Positions 53,892-62,686 of a DNA stretch of 64,000 nt are shown piece after piece. Source of the stretch: Collinsella stercoris DSM 13279 (lineage in GTDB: Bacteria > Actinomycetota > Coriobacteriia > Coriobacteriales > Coriobacteriaceae). Positions within the stretch are counted from its first letter, which is position 1, and every line of letters begins with the position of its first letter. Under the pieces are notes generated by a model. The model had not been told where the DNA came from, did not search any database, and saw only the letters and a program-made list of their open reading frames with translations. The DNA lies in the NCBI RefSeq assembly GCF_020735465.1, contig NZ_CP085935.1, positions 682,001 through 746,000 of the forward strand, written 5' to 3'. Both the position numbers and the translations under genes were made by a program.

Positions 53892-55709
53892 GTGCCGGGA
53901 CCTATGGGACACGGTCGCGGACCGGCGACCGAAAAGGCCAAGGACCTCAAGGGCGCCCTGCTCGGGCTCGTGCGCTACCTCGCGCACGATTGGCCCATCG
54001 TGCTGATCTCACTGGCGTGCGCCGTGGGCTCGGTCGCGTTCAACGTGACGGGCCCGCGCGTGCTGGGCGAGGCCACCACGACGCTGTTCGAGGGCATCGC
54101 GGCCAAGGTTGGCGGCACCGGCGGCGTCGATTTCGATGCTGTGGGCCGAATCCTCGCCACGGCCCTGTGCATCTACCTCACGTCGGCCGCCCTGAACCTG
54201 GTGCAGGGCTGGCTCATGACGGGTATCACCCAGCGCGTGTGCTACCGCATGCGCCGCGAGATCATCGAGAAGATCGACCGCATGCCGCTGTCGTACTTCG
54301 AGCGCGTGAGCACGGGCGACGTGATGAGCCGCGTCACCAACGACGTCGACACGCTCGGGCAGTCGCTCAACCAGAGCGTGACGCAGCTCGTGACGTCGAT
54401 CGCCCAGCTCGTGGGCGTCAGCATCCAGATGCTCTCCCTCTCCGTGGCGCTCGCGGGGGTCACGTTCCTCACCGTGCCGCTCTCGCTGCTGGGCGTGATC
54501 TTGGTGGTGCGCGCCTCGCAGCGCCACTTCCGCCGCCAGCAGGCCTTCCTGGGGCAGGCCAACGGCATCATCGAGGAGAGCTTCGCCGGGCAGAACATCA
54601 TCCAGGCGTTCAACCGCGGCGAGCGCGCGGTCGCCGATTTCGACGAGGTGAACGAGAAGCTCTACGAGTCCGGGTGGCTCGCGCAGTTCCTCTCGGGCAT
54701 CATGCAGCCCATCATGGGGTTCGTGGGCAACTTGGGCTACGTCGCGGTCGTGGTGGTGGGCGCGTTCCTCGCCGTGGGCGGCTCCATCACCATCGGCGAC
54801 GTGCAGGCGTTCATGCAGTACGTGCGCAACTTCACGCAGCCCATCACGCAGCTCTCTCAGGTGTCCAACATGCTCCAGATGCTCGCCGCCGCCGCGGAGC
54901 GCATCTTCGAGTTCCTCGCCGAGCCCGAGGAGGCCGACGACGCGGTCACGCCCGGGCTCGCACGCGCGGACGGCGCGGTGAGCTTTGAACACGTGCGGTT
55001 CGGCTACGTGCCCGACAAGATCGTGATCAACGACTTCACCTGCGACGTCGAGGCGGGCCAGACCGTCGCCATCGTGGGCCCCACCGGGGCGGGCAAGACG
55101 ACGCTCATGAAGCTCCTCATGAGGTTCTATGACGTGAACGGTGGCTCGGTGCGCGTCAACGGCGTGGACGTGCGCGAGTACGCCCGCGAGGACCTGCGCG
55201 CGAACTTCGCCATGGTGCTGCAGGACACGTGGCTGTTCAAGGGCAGCGTGCGCGAGAACATCCGCTACGGCAACATCGACGCCGATGACGCGATGGTCGA
55301 GGCTGCCGCCCGCGCGGCGCTCGCCGACCACTTCATCCGCACCCTTCCCGGAGGCTACGACTTCGAGCTGAACGAGGACGCGTCCAACGTGAGCCAGGGG
55401 CAAAAGCAGCTGCTCACCATCGCGCGCGCCCTGCTCGCCGACCGCCCCATCCTCATCCTGGACGAGGCGACCTCCAACGTGGACACGCGCACCGAGCAGC
55501 GCATCCAGCAGGCCATGGACATCCTCATGCATGGGCGCACGAGCTTTGTGATCGCGCACCGGCTCTCCACGATCCGCTCCGCCGACAAGATCTTGGTGCT
55601 CCGCGATGGCGACATCGTGGAGTCCGGCACACACGACGAGCTGCTCGCGAAAGGCGGGTTCTACGCCGAGCTCTACAACAGCCAGTTCGAGGACGGCGGC
55701 CGGGACTGA
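53892..55709 (+). CDS. ABC exporter subunit B, catalytic nucleotide site
   Basis: 605 residues. Six membrane segments (about 30-310) are followed by an ATPase domain with GPTGAGKTTLMKL, ILILDEATSNVD (canonical catalytic Glu) and VSQGQKQLLTIARAL, whose signature deviates from LSGGQ. Together with subunit A this gives one consensus and one degenerate ATP site, the arrangement of heterodimeric exporters such as TM287/288 and LmrCD. The GTG at 53892 is preceded by GGGGAGG at nine bases; the frame is open to 53871 and an ATG exists at 53904. The two genes form an operon. Confidence 0.93.
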   Translation: MPGPMGHGRGPATEKAKDLKGALLGLVRYLAHDWPIVLISLACAVGSVAFNVTGPRVLGEATTTLFEGIAAKVGGTGGVDFDAVGRILATALCIYLTSAALNLVQGWLMTGITQRVCYRMRREIIEKIDRMPLSYFERVSTGDVMSRVTNDVDTLGQSLNQSVTQLVTSIAQLVGVSIQMLSLSVALAGVTFLTVPLSLLGVILVVRASQRHFRRQQAFLGQANGIIEESFAGQNIIQAFNRGERAVADFDEVNEKLYESGWLAQFLSGIMQPIMGFVGNLGYVAVVVVGAFLAVGGSITIGDVQAFMQYVRNFTQPITQLSQVSNMLQMLAAAAERIFEFLAEPEEADDAVTPGLARADGAVSFEHVRFGYVPDKIVINDFTCDVEAGQTVAIVGPTGAGKTTLMKLLMRFYDVNGGSVRVNGVDVREYAREDLRANFAMVLQDTWLFKGSVRENIRYGNIDADDAMVEAAARAALADHFIRTLPGGYDFELNEDASNVSQGQKQLLTIARALLADRPILILDEATSNVDTRTEQRIQQAMDILMHGRTSFVIAHRLSTIRSADKILVLRDGDIVESGTHDELLAKGGFYAELYNSQFEDGGRD

Positions 55710-55791
55710 CGCGCGCTCAGGGAGCGCGGCCGTGCGACCGCGCGCTCATGTGGACCGTCTGGTTTTGGCGACCCGCCTCGCCCGGGCGTTG

Positions 55792-55797
55792 TAGAAT
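55792..55797 (+). promoter_or_regulatory. TAGAAT -10 box for the asp23-fakA-recG run
   Basis: TAGAAT lies 56 bases upstream of the Asp23-family ATG, at the beginning of the conserved gene run. No -35 match. Confidence 0.4.
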
Positions 55798-55853
55798 AGA
55801 CGACATGAATGCTCAGACCACCTCTCCTGGAGTGCGTGCGGAAGGAGAATCCC

Positions 55854-56207
55854 ATGACTGAACCGATCGCCGGGACCCTCAACGTCTCGAACGACGTCAT
55901 CGCCGATATCGCCGGATACGCCGCCATGTCATGCTATGGCGTGGTGGGCATGGCCGAGCAGCTGCAGGGCGCCGAGAGCGTGCGCCTGCTCCCCGGTCAG
56001 CGGCTGCGCAAGGGCGTGCTCGTCACGGCCGGGGAGGACGGCCTCACCGTCGACCTGCACGTGGTCATCGAGGCGGGCGTGAACATGCGCTCCGTGAGCG
56101 AGAACCTCGCGAGCTCCGTGTCCTTCACGCTGTCCGAGATCGCCCAGATCGACCCGGCGCAGCTCAAGATCGCCATTCACATCGACGGGATGAAGTCCCG
56201 CCTCTAA
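55854..56207 (+). CDS. Asp23/Gls24-family envelope stress protein
   Basis: 117 residues. MTEPIAGTLNVSNDVIADIA, AAMSCYGVVGMA and LHVVIEAGVNMRSVSENL match the YloU/Asp23 family, small cytoplasmic proteins often attached near the membrane and linked to cell-wall stress. AAGGAG lies six bases before the ATG. It directly precedes fakA, as in B. subtilis (yloU-yloV), which supports the family call. The exact role is not known. Confidence 0.9.
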   Translation: MTEPIAGTLNVSNDVIADIAGYAAMSCYGVVGMAEQLQGAESVRLLPGQRLRKGVLVTAGEDGLTVDLHVVIEAGVNMRSVSENLASSVSFTLSEIAQIDPAQLKIAIHIDGMKSRL

Positions 56208-56234
56208 CGGAGCCCGCCGTTCGCATAGCCCTGC

Positions 56235-57926
56235 ATGCTCGAGATGAAAGTGCCAGTACTGATGATTGCAAAGACCATTCGCACCTGCTTCCCCATCGCG
56301 GTGTCGGCCGTGGCCGATAAGGCCGAGGAGATCAACAAGCTCAACGTTTTTCCCGTGCCGGACGGAGACACGGGCACCAACATGTCCCTCACCCTTCAGT
56401 CCGTGGTGAAGGAACTCGCCGCGCTGCCGGTGGACGCCGACATGGACGCGATCGCCGGGGCCATCACCCACGGCTCGCTCATGGGTGCGCGCGGCAACTC
56501 CGGCGTCATCACGAGCCAGATCCTGCGCGGCGTGGCCGAGGGCCTGCGCGATGCGGGCGAGCCCGTCGACGCCTCCGACGTCGCCGCCGCGTTCCGTCGC
56601 GCCGTCAAGGTCGCCTTCCAGGCGGTCCGCAAGCCCATCGAGGGCACCATCCTGACGGTTCTGCGCGATGTCTCCACCAAGGCCGACGAGTGCGAGAAGA
56701 AGCGCCTCACGGTCGAGGAGACCCTCGACGCCCTCGTGGTCGAGGCGTATCAGTCCGTCGCCCGCACGCCCGACCTCCTGCCCGTCCTCAAGGAGAACGG
56801 CGTGGTCGACTCCGGGGCCTTCGGGTTCGCCATCTTCCTCGAGAACTTCGTGGCGGCCGCGCTGGGCCGCACCTCCAAGATCGAGGACTTCTCCGCGACG
56901 TTCGACGCGGACGCCACCTCCGCCAAGGCCGGCGCCCTCGACCGCGTCAAGATCGAGGCGAACGACGACTGGGAGGGCTCGGAGTTCCGCTACTGCAACG
57001 AGTTCCTCTTCAAGGCCGAGAGGCCCTTCGATGAGGACGAGGTCCTCAAGTTCCTCGGCTCCATGGGCGATTGCGAGCTGCTGGTGGGCGCCTATCCCGA
57101 CTACAAGGTGCACGTGCACTCCAACACGCCGAACCTCGTGCTCGAGCATATGCTGCAGTTCGGCCAGGTGTACGAGGTCTTTATCCACAACATGGACCTC
57201 GAGGTCGCCGAGCGCACCGCCAAGATCCATGCCGACCAGGACGCGGCCGTCGAGCCCGCCAAGGCCCTCGGCTTCGTCGCCGTGGCCGCCGGCTCCGGCG
57301 AGGCGGAGATCCTTAAGTCCCTCGGCGTCGACGTGGTCGTCTCCGGCGGGCAGACCATGAACCCCTCCACCGCCGACCTGCTGGAGGCGGTCGCCCGCGT
57401 GAACGCCGACTCCGTCATCATCCTGCCCAACAACGGCAACATCCGCATGGCCGCCGAGGCCGCCGCGAGCGCCTGCGAGGACAAGCGCGTCTTCGTCGTT
57501 CCCACCAAGACCGTGCCGCAGGCTTTCTCCGCGCTGTTCGCCGTCATGCCCGACAGCCCCGTCGAGGACGTGGTCGAGGCCATGACCGAGGCCAAGGCCG
57601 AGGTCCGCGATGGCGAGGTCACCCGCGCCGTCCGCGACAGCCAGGCCTCCGACGGCACGCCCATCCACGACGGCGACGTCATGGGCATCATCTGCGATTC
57701 CATCGACATCGTCGGCTCCGACGTCAAGCAGGTCACGCTCGACTGCATCAACCGCATGATGGACGAGGAGGAGGGCGACGCCCTCACCATCTTGGCGGGC
57801 GAGGAGCTCGATGACGACGCGTTCCAGGAGATCATCGACGCCATCGAGGAGGCGCAGCCCGATCTCGAGATCGACGCGCACCGCGGCGAGCAGCCCCTCT
57901 ATCCGGTCATCTTCTCGATCGAGTAG
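56235..57926 (+). CDS. fakA: Fatty acid kinase subunit FakA (DAK2/YloV family)
   Basis: 563 residues. The N-terminal DAK2-type kinase domain (about 1-210) has LNVFPVPDGDTGTNMSLTL (ATP/metal Asp residues) and GARGNSGVITSQILRG. The middle and C-terminal DegV-like part ends in QPLYPVIFSIE. FakA phosphorylates fatty acids held by a FakB protein, and the acyl-phosphate feeds PlsX/PlsY; plsX is 5 kb downstream in the same run. No FakB is in the window. The start is uncertain: ATG at 56235, 56244 and 56262 are all in frame, and none has a good ribosome site. Confidence 0.92.
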   Translation: MLEMKVPVLMIAKTIRTCFPIAVSAVADKAEEINKLNVFPVPDGDTGTNMSLTLQSVVKELAALPVDADMDAIAGAITHGSLMGARGNSGVITSQILRGVAEGLRDAGEPVDASDVAAAFRRAVKVAFQAVRKPIEGTILTVLRDVSTKADECEKKRLTVEETLDALVVEAYQSVARTPDLLPVLKENGVVDSGAFGFAIFLENFVAAALGRTSKIEDFSATFDADATSAKAGALDRVKIEANDDWEGSEFRYCNEFLFKAERPFDEDEVLKFLGSMGDCELLVGAYPDYKVHVHSNTPNLVLEHMLQFGQVYEVFIHNMDLEVAERTAKIHADQDAAVEPAKALGFVAVAAGSGEAEILKSLGVDVVVSGGQTMNPSTADLLEAVARVNADSVIILPNNGNIRMAAEAAASACEDKRVFVVPTKTVPQAFSALFAVMPDSPVEDVVEAMTEAKAEVRDGEVTRAVRDSQASDGTPIHDGDVMGIICDSIDIVGSDVKQVTLDCINRMMDEEEGDALTILAGEELDDDAFQEIIDAIEEAQPDLEIDAHRGEQPLYPVIFSIE

Positions 57927-57938
57927 GCGCTATCCGGG

Positions 57939-60122
57939 ATGACGGACGCCTGCATCGCTCCGCGCGCAGCGGGCCGCCTCGCGCGCACGTGCTCCCTTGC
58001 GGAGGACGTCTCGCGCCTCAAATACGTTTCCGGAACGAGGGAGGAGGCCCTCCGCAGGCTCGGGATCGAGCGTGTGGGGGACCTTCTCCTTCACGTTCCC
58101 GCGCGCTACCTCGACTTCTCCCGCGCCTATAGCGTCGAGTCCGCGCCGCTCGGCGAGGTGTGCACGATCGTGGGCACCATCGACAGGGTGTCCAATCGCC
58201 CCACGTCGAAGCGGGGCATGACCGTCACCGAGGTGTTCCTGGTCGATGCGACGGGCGTGCTCAAGATCGCGTTCTTCAAGCAGCCGTGGATCGCCCGCGA
58301 ACTCGCCGTCGGCGAGCGGCTCGCCGTGATCGGCAAGGTCGAATTCGCGTACGGGTTCAAGCAGATGGCCGCCCCCCATTACGAGCGGCTCGAGGGCGAC
58401 GGCGCGTCGGGCACGATCCTGCCCGTCCACCCGGTGCGCGATGGCGTGTCCCAGGCGTGGATGCGCCGCCTCGTCTCGGTCGCGCTCGAGGGGGCGGGGT
58501 CCTTCTGCGACCCCGTCCCCGCGCCGCTGCGGTCGCGCCGCAAGCTCATGAGCCTCTCTCGCGCCGTCCGCGCCGTGCAGTTCCCCCGCCTCATGCCGGA
58601 GGTCGCATTCGCTCGCAAGCGGCTCGCCTATGACGAGCTGCTGTACCTGCAGCTCGCGCTTCGCCTGCGCAACGACGTCAACCTGCTGGGCGTCACGCCC
58701 GTGCGGCACGCGCCGGGCGCGCGCGTCGAGGCCTTGCGCGCGGCGCTTCCCTTCGCGCTCTCGGCGGAGCAGGAGGCCGCCGTCCGCGAGATCTTGGGGG
58801 ACATGGCGCGCGGCGACCGCGTGATGAATCGCCTGCTCCTCGGAGACGTGGGCACGGGAAAGACCGCGGTCGCATGCTTTGCGTTGGCGGCCGTGGCCGA
58901 TTCGGGCATGCAGGCGTGCGTGATGGCGCCCACCGGCGTCCTCGCGCAGCAGTACGCGGTCAAGTCCGGGCCCCTGCTGGAGGCCGCCGGCGTCTCGTGG
59001 GCCCTGCTGACGGGCGCCACCCCCCATGCGGAGCGCGCCATGCTGCTCGAGCGCCTGGCGAGCGGGGAGATCAGCGTGCTGTTCGGCACGCACGCGGTGC
59101 TGGGCGACGACGTCGCGTTCGAGCATCTGAGCCTCGTGGTGATCGACGAGCAGCATCGATTTGGCGTTGGGCAGCGCAACGCCTTGCGCTCAAAGGGCCC
59201 GGGGGCCGACCTTTTGGTCATGACGGCCACGCCCATCCCGCGGACGCTCGCGCTGTCCGTGTACGGCGATCTGGACACGAGCGTCATCCGCCATCGCCCC
59301 ATCGCGGGCGCGGGCGTGACCACGCGCGTGCTCGAGGGGCCCAACCGCGACATCGCGTACGGGGCCGTTCGCGAGGCGCTGGCGCAGGGCCGGCAGGCAT
59401 ATGTGATATGCCCCATGGTGTCGCCGCAGGAGGGCGCCGAGTCCCTGGAGGACGTTCCCGGCCTCGATGTGGACGAGAACGGGCGGGCCCATCAGGCCGT
59501 CACGCTGCACGACGTCCAAACGGAGGTCGAGGAGCTCCGCCGCGTCTTTTCCCCGGCGCGCGTCGAGATGCTGCACGGCAAGATGTCGGCCCGGGCCAAA
59601 GACGAGGTCATCGACGAATTCCGCGCCGGCCGCATCGATGTGCTCGTGGCGACCACCGTGGTCGAGGTGGGCGTCGACGTCCCCAACGCGACCGTCATGC
59701 TCATCGAGAACGGGGAGCGCTTCGGGCTCGCCACGCTTCACCAGCTGCGCGGGCGTGTCGGGCGCGGGTCGCTGCCGGGGACGTGCTTTGTGATCACCGA
59801 GGTGCGCTCGAGGCGGGGCAAGCGCACGCCCGCCCTCGAGCGCCTCGAGGCCCTCGCAAAGACCGATGACGGCTTCGAGCTCGCCGAGATGGATTTGAGG
59901 TTGCGCCACGAGGGGGAGATCCTCGGGTTGAGGCAGCACGGCGGCGTATCGCTGCGGTTCGTCGACCTCGACGCGGACGTCGATGTGATCGAGCACGCGC
60001 ATGAGGACGCCGATGAGCTTTTGCGGTACTCACATGATCTGGGCGCCGTGGCGACCCTGCCGTTGCGGCATGAGGTCGTGTCCCGCTACGGCGATGTGTT
60101 CAAGGAGGTTAGCGGAGGATGA
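57939..60122 (+). CDS. recG: ATP-dependent DNA helicase RecG
   Basis: 727 residues. An N-terminal wedge domain with OB fold (about 20-210; LGEVCTIVGTIDRVSNRP) is followed by the helicase with LLLGDVGTGKTAVA (Walker A), VVIDEQHRFGVGQRN (DEQH box), TATPIPRTLA and the C-terminal QLRGRVGRG. It reverses stalled forks and processes recombination intermediates. The stop overlaps rsmD by four bases (ATGA), so the two are coupled. Confidence 0.97.
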   Translation: MTDACIAPRAAGRLARTCSLAEDVSRLKYVSGTREEALRRLGIERVGDLLLHVPARYLDFSRAYSVESAPLGEVCTIVGTIDRVSNRPTSKRGMTVTEVFLVDATGVLKIAFFKQPWIARELAVGERLAVIGKVEFAYGFKQMAAPHYERLEGDGASGTILPVHPVRDGVSQAWMRRLVSVALEGAGSFCDPVPAPLRSRRKLMSLSRAVRAVQFPRLMPEVAFARKRLAYDELLYLQLALRLRNDVNLLGVTPVRHAPGARVEALRAALPFALSAEQEAAVREILGDMARGDRVMNRLLLGDVGTGKTAVACFALAAVADSGMQACVMAPTGVLAQQYAVKSGPLLEAAGVSWALLTGATPHAERAMLLERLASGEISVLFGTHAVLGDDVAFEHLSLVVIDEQHRFGVGQRNALRSKGPGADLLVMTATPIPRTLALSVYGDLDTSVIRHRPIAGAGVTTRVLEGPNRDIAYGAVREALAQGRQAYVICPMVSPQEGAESLEDVPGLDVDENGRAHQAVTLHDVQTEVEELRRVFSPARVEMLHGKMSARAKDEVIDEFRAGRIDVLVATTVVEVGVDVPNATVMLIENGERFGLATLHQLRGRVGRGSLPGTCFVITEVRSRRGKRTPALERLEALAKTDDGFELAEMDLRLRHEGEILGLRQHGGVSLRFVDLDADVDVIEHAHEDADELLRYSHDLGAVATLPLRHEVVSRYGDVFKEVSGG

Positions 60123-60703
60123 GAATCGTTGGAGGCGAATGGCGCGGTCGCCCGATCGAGTCCCCTCACGGTCGCGAGGTGAGCAGGCCGACGACTGATC
60201 GGGTCCGTGAGGCGATCGCGTCGATGCTGGAGAGCGCCCTTGCCGAGGGCATCGAGGGCGCGCGCGTGCTCGACGCGTTCGCCGGGTCGGGGGCGCTCGG
60301 CCTGGAGATGCTGTCGCGCGGCGCGGGGCATGCGACCTTTTTCGACGCCGACCGCGGCGCGTCCGCCCTCGTGAAGCGCAACCTGTCCAAGGTGGGCTGC
60401 GCGCCCGAGCGCTTTGCCGTGGCGTGTGCGGACGTGCTGCTCGCCGCCCGGCGGGGCCGCGTGCCGGGAGGGCCGTTCGACGCGGTCCTCATCGACCCGC
60501 CCTACGCCTGGGGGACGCGCCCCGCGATCGAGCTCGCCGCGAGCCTGATGGAGCGCCGGCTGCTCGCACCCGGCTCCATCATCCTGTTCGAGCGCACCGC
60601 CGCCACGCCCGCCCTCGTTCTCGAGGGGTTTGAGAGCCTCAAGGAAAAACGGTATGGGCAGACGTGCATCGACGTGCTGAGATACACAGTGAGGAACGTA
60701 TGA
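60119..60703 (+). CDS. rsmD: 16S rRNA (guanine-966-N2)-methyltransferase
   Basis: 194 residues. MRIVGGEWRGRPIESP and RPTTDRVREAIASML are typical N-terminal motifs. VLDAFAGSGALGLEML is the SAM loop and LIDPPYAWG the DPPY catalytic motif for exocyclic amine methylation. It is linked to recG upstream and coaD downstream by four-base ATGA overlaps, the usual rsmD-coaD pairing. Confidence 0.96.
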   Translation: MRIVGGEWRGRPIESPHGREVSRPTTDRVREAIASMLESALAEGIEGARVLDAFAGSGALGLEMLSRGAGHATFFDADRGASALVKRNLSKVGCAPERFAVACADVLLAARRGRVPGGPFDAVLIDPPYAWGTRPAIELAASLMERRLLAPGSIILFERTAATPALVLEGFESLKEKRYGQTCIDVLRYTVRNV

Positions 60704-61197
60704 TTGACGACATTCGCCACGTGTTGGTGCCGGGAACGTTCGACCCCATCACGTACGGCCACATCGACGTGGTGCGGCGCGCGCTGAGGATCTGCCCCAA
60801 GGTCACGGTGGCCGTTGCCGAGAGCCTGGGGAAAAACGGCGTGGGCACCACGTTCACCCTCGACGAGCGCGTCGACCTCGCGAGGGAGGCGCTCGCCGGA
60901 CTCGAGGGGGTCGACGTCAGGCCGTTCACGGGCCTTCTGGTCGATTTCGCCGCCCAGGTGGGCGCCGGCGCCGTCGTCAAGGGGCTGCGCGCGATGACCG
61001 ACTTTGAGTACGAGCTGCAGCAGGCGGACCTCAACTACCGTCTCGACTCCGGGCTCGAGTCGATTTTTGTCATGAGCTCCCCCGAATACGGGTACCTCTC
61101 CAGCTCGGTCGTGCGTCAGATCGCCTCGTTCGGCGGGGACGTGAGCGGCTTCGTTCCCGCGTGCGTCGACCGTGCGCTCAAGGGACGTTTTGCGTAG
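60700..61197 (+). CDS. coaD: Phosphopantetheine adenylyltransferase
   Basis: 165 residues. It makes dephospho-CoA from phosphopantetheine and ATP. VPGTFDPITYGHIDVVRRA holds the (T/H)xGH-type nucleotide motif, and EYGYLSSSVVRQIASFGGD is the C-terminal SSxxR motif. The ATG overlaps the rsmD stop; an in-frame upstream start inside rsmD is rejected. It supplies CoA for the lipid genes that follow. Confidence 0.97.
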   Translation: MIDDIRHVLVPGTFDPITYGHIDVVRRALRICPKVTVAVAESLGKNGVGTTFTLDERVDLAREALAGLEGVDVRPFTGLLVDFAAQVGAGAVVKGLRAMTDFEYELQQADLNYRLDSGLESIFVMSSPEYGYLSSSVVRQIASFGGDVSGFVPACVDRALKGRFA

Positions 61198-61274
61198 GCT
61201 ACCTGCCGCAATCGCTCAAAGATACGTTGTGGTACCATAATCCGTTAGAGTGAAACAGCAGAAAGGAGACCCTC

Positions 61275-61775
61275 ATGCCGGTCGATAACCTCCCGGGTGA
61301 GCGCATCGAGAGCCTTGTCGATGAGCTCGAGGGCATCATCGAGGAGGCGCGCCCTCCGTTTGGCAAGAGCGCGCAGCAGAAGATCATCGAGACCGACGTC
61401 TTCTTCAACATCCTCGACGAGATTCGCATGAGCTATCCCGAGGAATGGCAGAAGTCCCGCCGCATCCTCAAGGAGCGCGAGGAGCTTCTCGCCAGCGCCG
61501 CCGCCCAGGCGGACTCCATCATCGCCGACGCGCAGCAGCAGGCGCTCACCATCGCGTCCGAGCAGGAGATCGTCCGCCTCGCCCAGCAGCAGGCCGACGA
61601 TATCCGCGACCGCGCCAATCAGTACGAGCGCGAGACCCGGTACGCCGCCGAGGATTACGCCGAGCAGGTCTTCACGCATCTCGAGGAGAACCTCAAGTCG
61701 CTCACCGGCACGGTGGCCCGCTGCCGCCAGCAGCTCAACGACAGCGCCGCCCAGAACCAGAATCAGGGCTGGTAA
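61275..61775 (+). CDS. Coiled-coil protein of unknown function
   Basis: 166 residues. After a 55-residue N-terminal part with SAQQKIIETDVFFNILDEIR, residues 58-160 are almost entirely predicted coiled coil (Glu/Ala/Gln/Arg heptads). There is no membrane segment. It resembles the DivIVA-like or ATPase-subunit-like coiled-coil proteins often found at this spot in actinobacteria, but I do not recognise a specific family. AGAAAGGAG precedes the ATG. It ends one base before the DUF177 gene, so the two are coupled. Confidence 0.75.
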   Translation: MPVDNLPGERIESLVDELEGIIEEARPPFGKSAQQKIIETDVFFNILDEIRMSYPEEWQKSRRILKEREELLASAAAQADSIIADAQQQALTIASEQEIVRLAQQQADDIRDRANQYERETRYAAEDYAEQVFTHLEENLKSLTGTVARCRQQLNDSAAQNQNQGW

Positions 61776-61776
61776 G

Positions 61777-62328
61777 ATGAGCTGCCTTGGTTCGGTCGCG
61801 GTCGACTTGTCCGACAAGCTCGAGAATCCCGGCGAGTCGTATCAGCTGAGCGGTCACATCGACGTCGATGGATACGCGGTGGGCGAGAAGGAGCTCACGC
61901 TGCCCGAGGGCGCATCCTACGACGTGGTGTTCACGAACGCGGGCGACGGCATCCTGGTCACCGGCATCGTGCGCGCGAGCGTGACGGGGGAGTGCGACCG
62001 CTGCCTTGAGCCCGCGGCCTTCGAGGTCGCCGGCGAGATCGAGGAGTACTACCTGTTCGAGGAGCCCGAGGACCCCGAGAGCTACGAGGACGGGTTCGAG
62101 CTCATCGGCCCCGATCGCGTGATCGACTTGGGCGACGCGATCTCGGATGCCGTCGTGATGGACACGCCGTTCGTGGTGTTGTGTCAGCCCGACTGCAAGG
62201 GCCTGTGCCCTACGTGCGGGGCAAACCTCAACGAGGGCGATTGCGGGTGCGCCGAGGCGGCCGAGCAGGCGTGGGTCGACTCCGACGAGAACCCCTTTGC
62301 GGCGCTCAAGGGCCTTAAGCTCGACTGA
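61777..62328 (+). CDS. yceD: YceD-family (DUF177) protein
   Basis: 183 residues. VRASVTGECDRCLEPAAFEV is the family core. The C-terminal part has a cysteine cluster CQPDCKGLCPTCGANL and CGC, likely metal-binding, which occurs in the Gram-positive branch. The family is linked to ribosomal RNA accumulation and almost always precedes rpmF, as here. Confidence 0.9.
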   Translation: MSCLGSVAVDLSDKLENPGESYQLSGHIDVDGYAVGEKELTLPEGASYDVVFTNAGDGILVTGIVRASVTGECDRCLEPAAFEVAGEIEEYYLFEEPEDPESYEDGFELIGPDRVIDLGDAISDAVVMDTPFVVLCQPDCKGLCPTCGANLNEGDCGCAEAAEQAWVDSDENPFAALKGLKLD

Positions 62329-62352
62329 TTCCCCTGTCCGTTTTTTAATGTT

Positions 62353-62381
62353 TTGTGTATGCGGGTGATTTCTGCTACTAT
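62353..62381 (+). promoter_or_regulatory. rpmF promoter
   Basis: TTGTGT (62353-62358), a 17-base spacer and TACTAT (62376-62381), just after the DUF177 gene and about 50 bases before the L32 start. This gives L32 and the lipid genes their own start site. Confidence 0.5.
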
Positions 62382-62431
62382 CGTTGCTTGCGCGTAATCG
62401 CCGCCAGTTATGAGTTGTAAGGAAGGTCAAC

Positions 62432-62611
62432 ATGCCAGTACCTAAGCAAAAAAAGGGTCGCGCCAAGACGCACTCTCGTCGTTCGACGAACATGAAGATC
62501 AACGCTGCTTCCCAGTCCACCTGCCCTCGCTGCGGTGCCGTGAAGCTCCCGCACCACGTGTGCGGCAACTGCGGTTTCTACAAGGACCGCGAGGTCATCG
62601 TCGTCGAGTAG
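62432..62611 (+). CDS. rpmF: 50S ribosomal protein L32 (zinc-binding form)
   Basis: 59 residues. MPVPKQKKGRAKTHSRRS is the canonical start. CPRCGAVKLPHHVCGNCG has the four zinc cysteines, and the protein ends YKDREVIVVE. AAGGAAGG lies seven bases before the ATG. The yceD-rpmF-plsX-acpP order is widely conserved and ties ribosome output to membrane lipid synthesis. Confidence 0.97.
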   Translation: MPVPKQKKGRAKTHSRRSTNMKINAASQSTCPRCGAVKLPHHVCGNCGFYKDREVIVVE

Positions 62612-62686
62612 ACTCGACTGGCGGTTACGTTGAGTTCAGTATGGCCGGCTCGGTGAGTCGGCCATTTCTCTATCGAGGGGGTTTAC

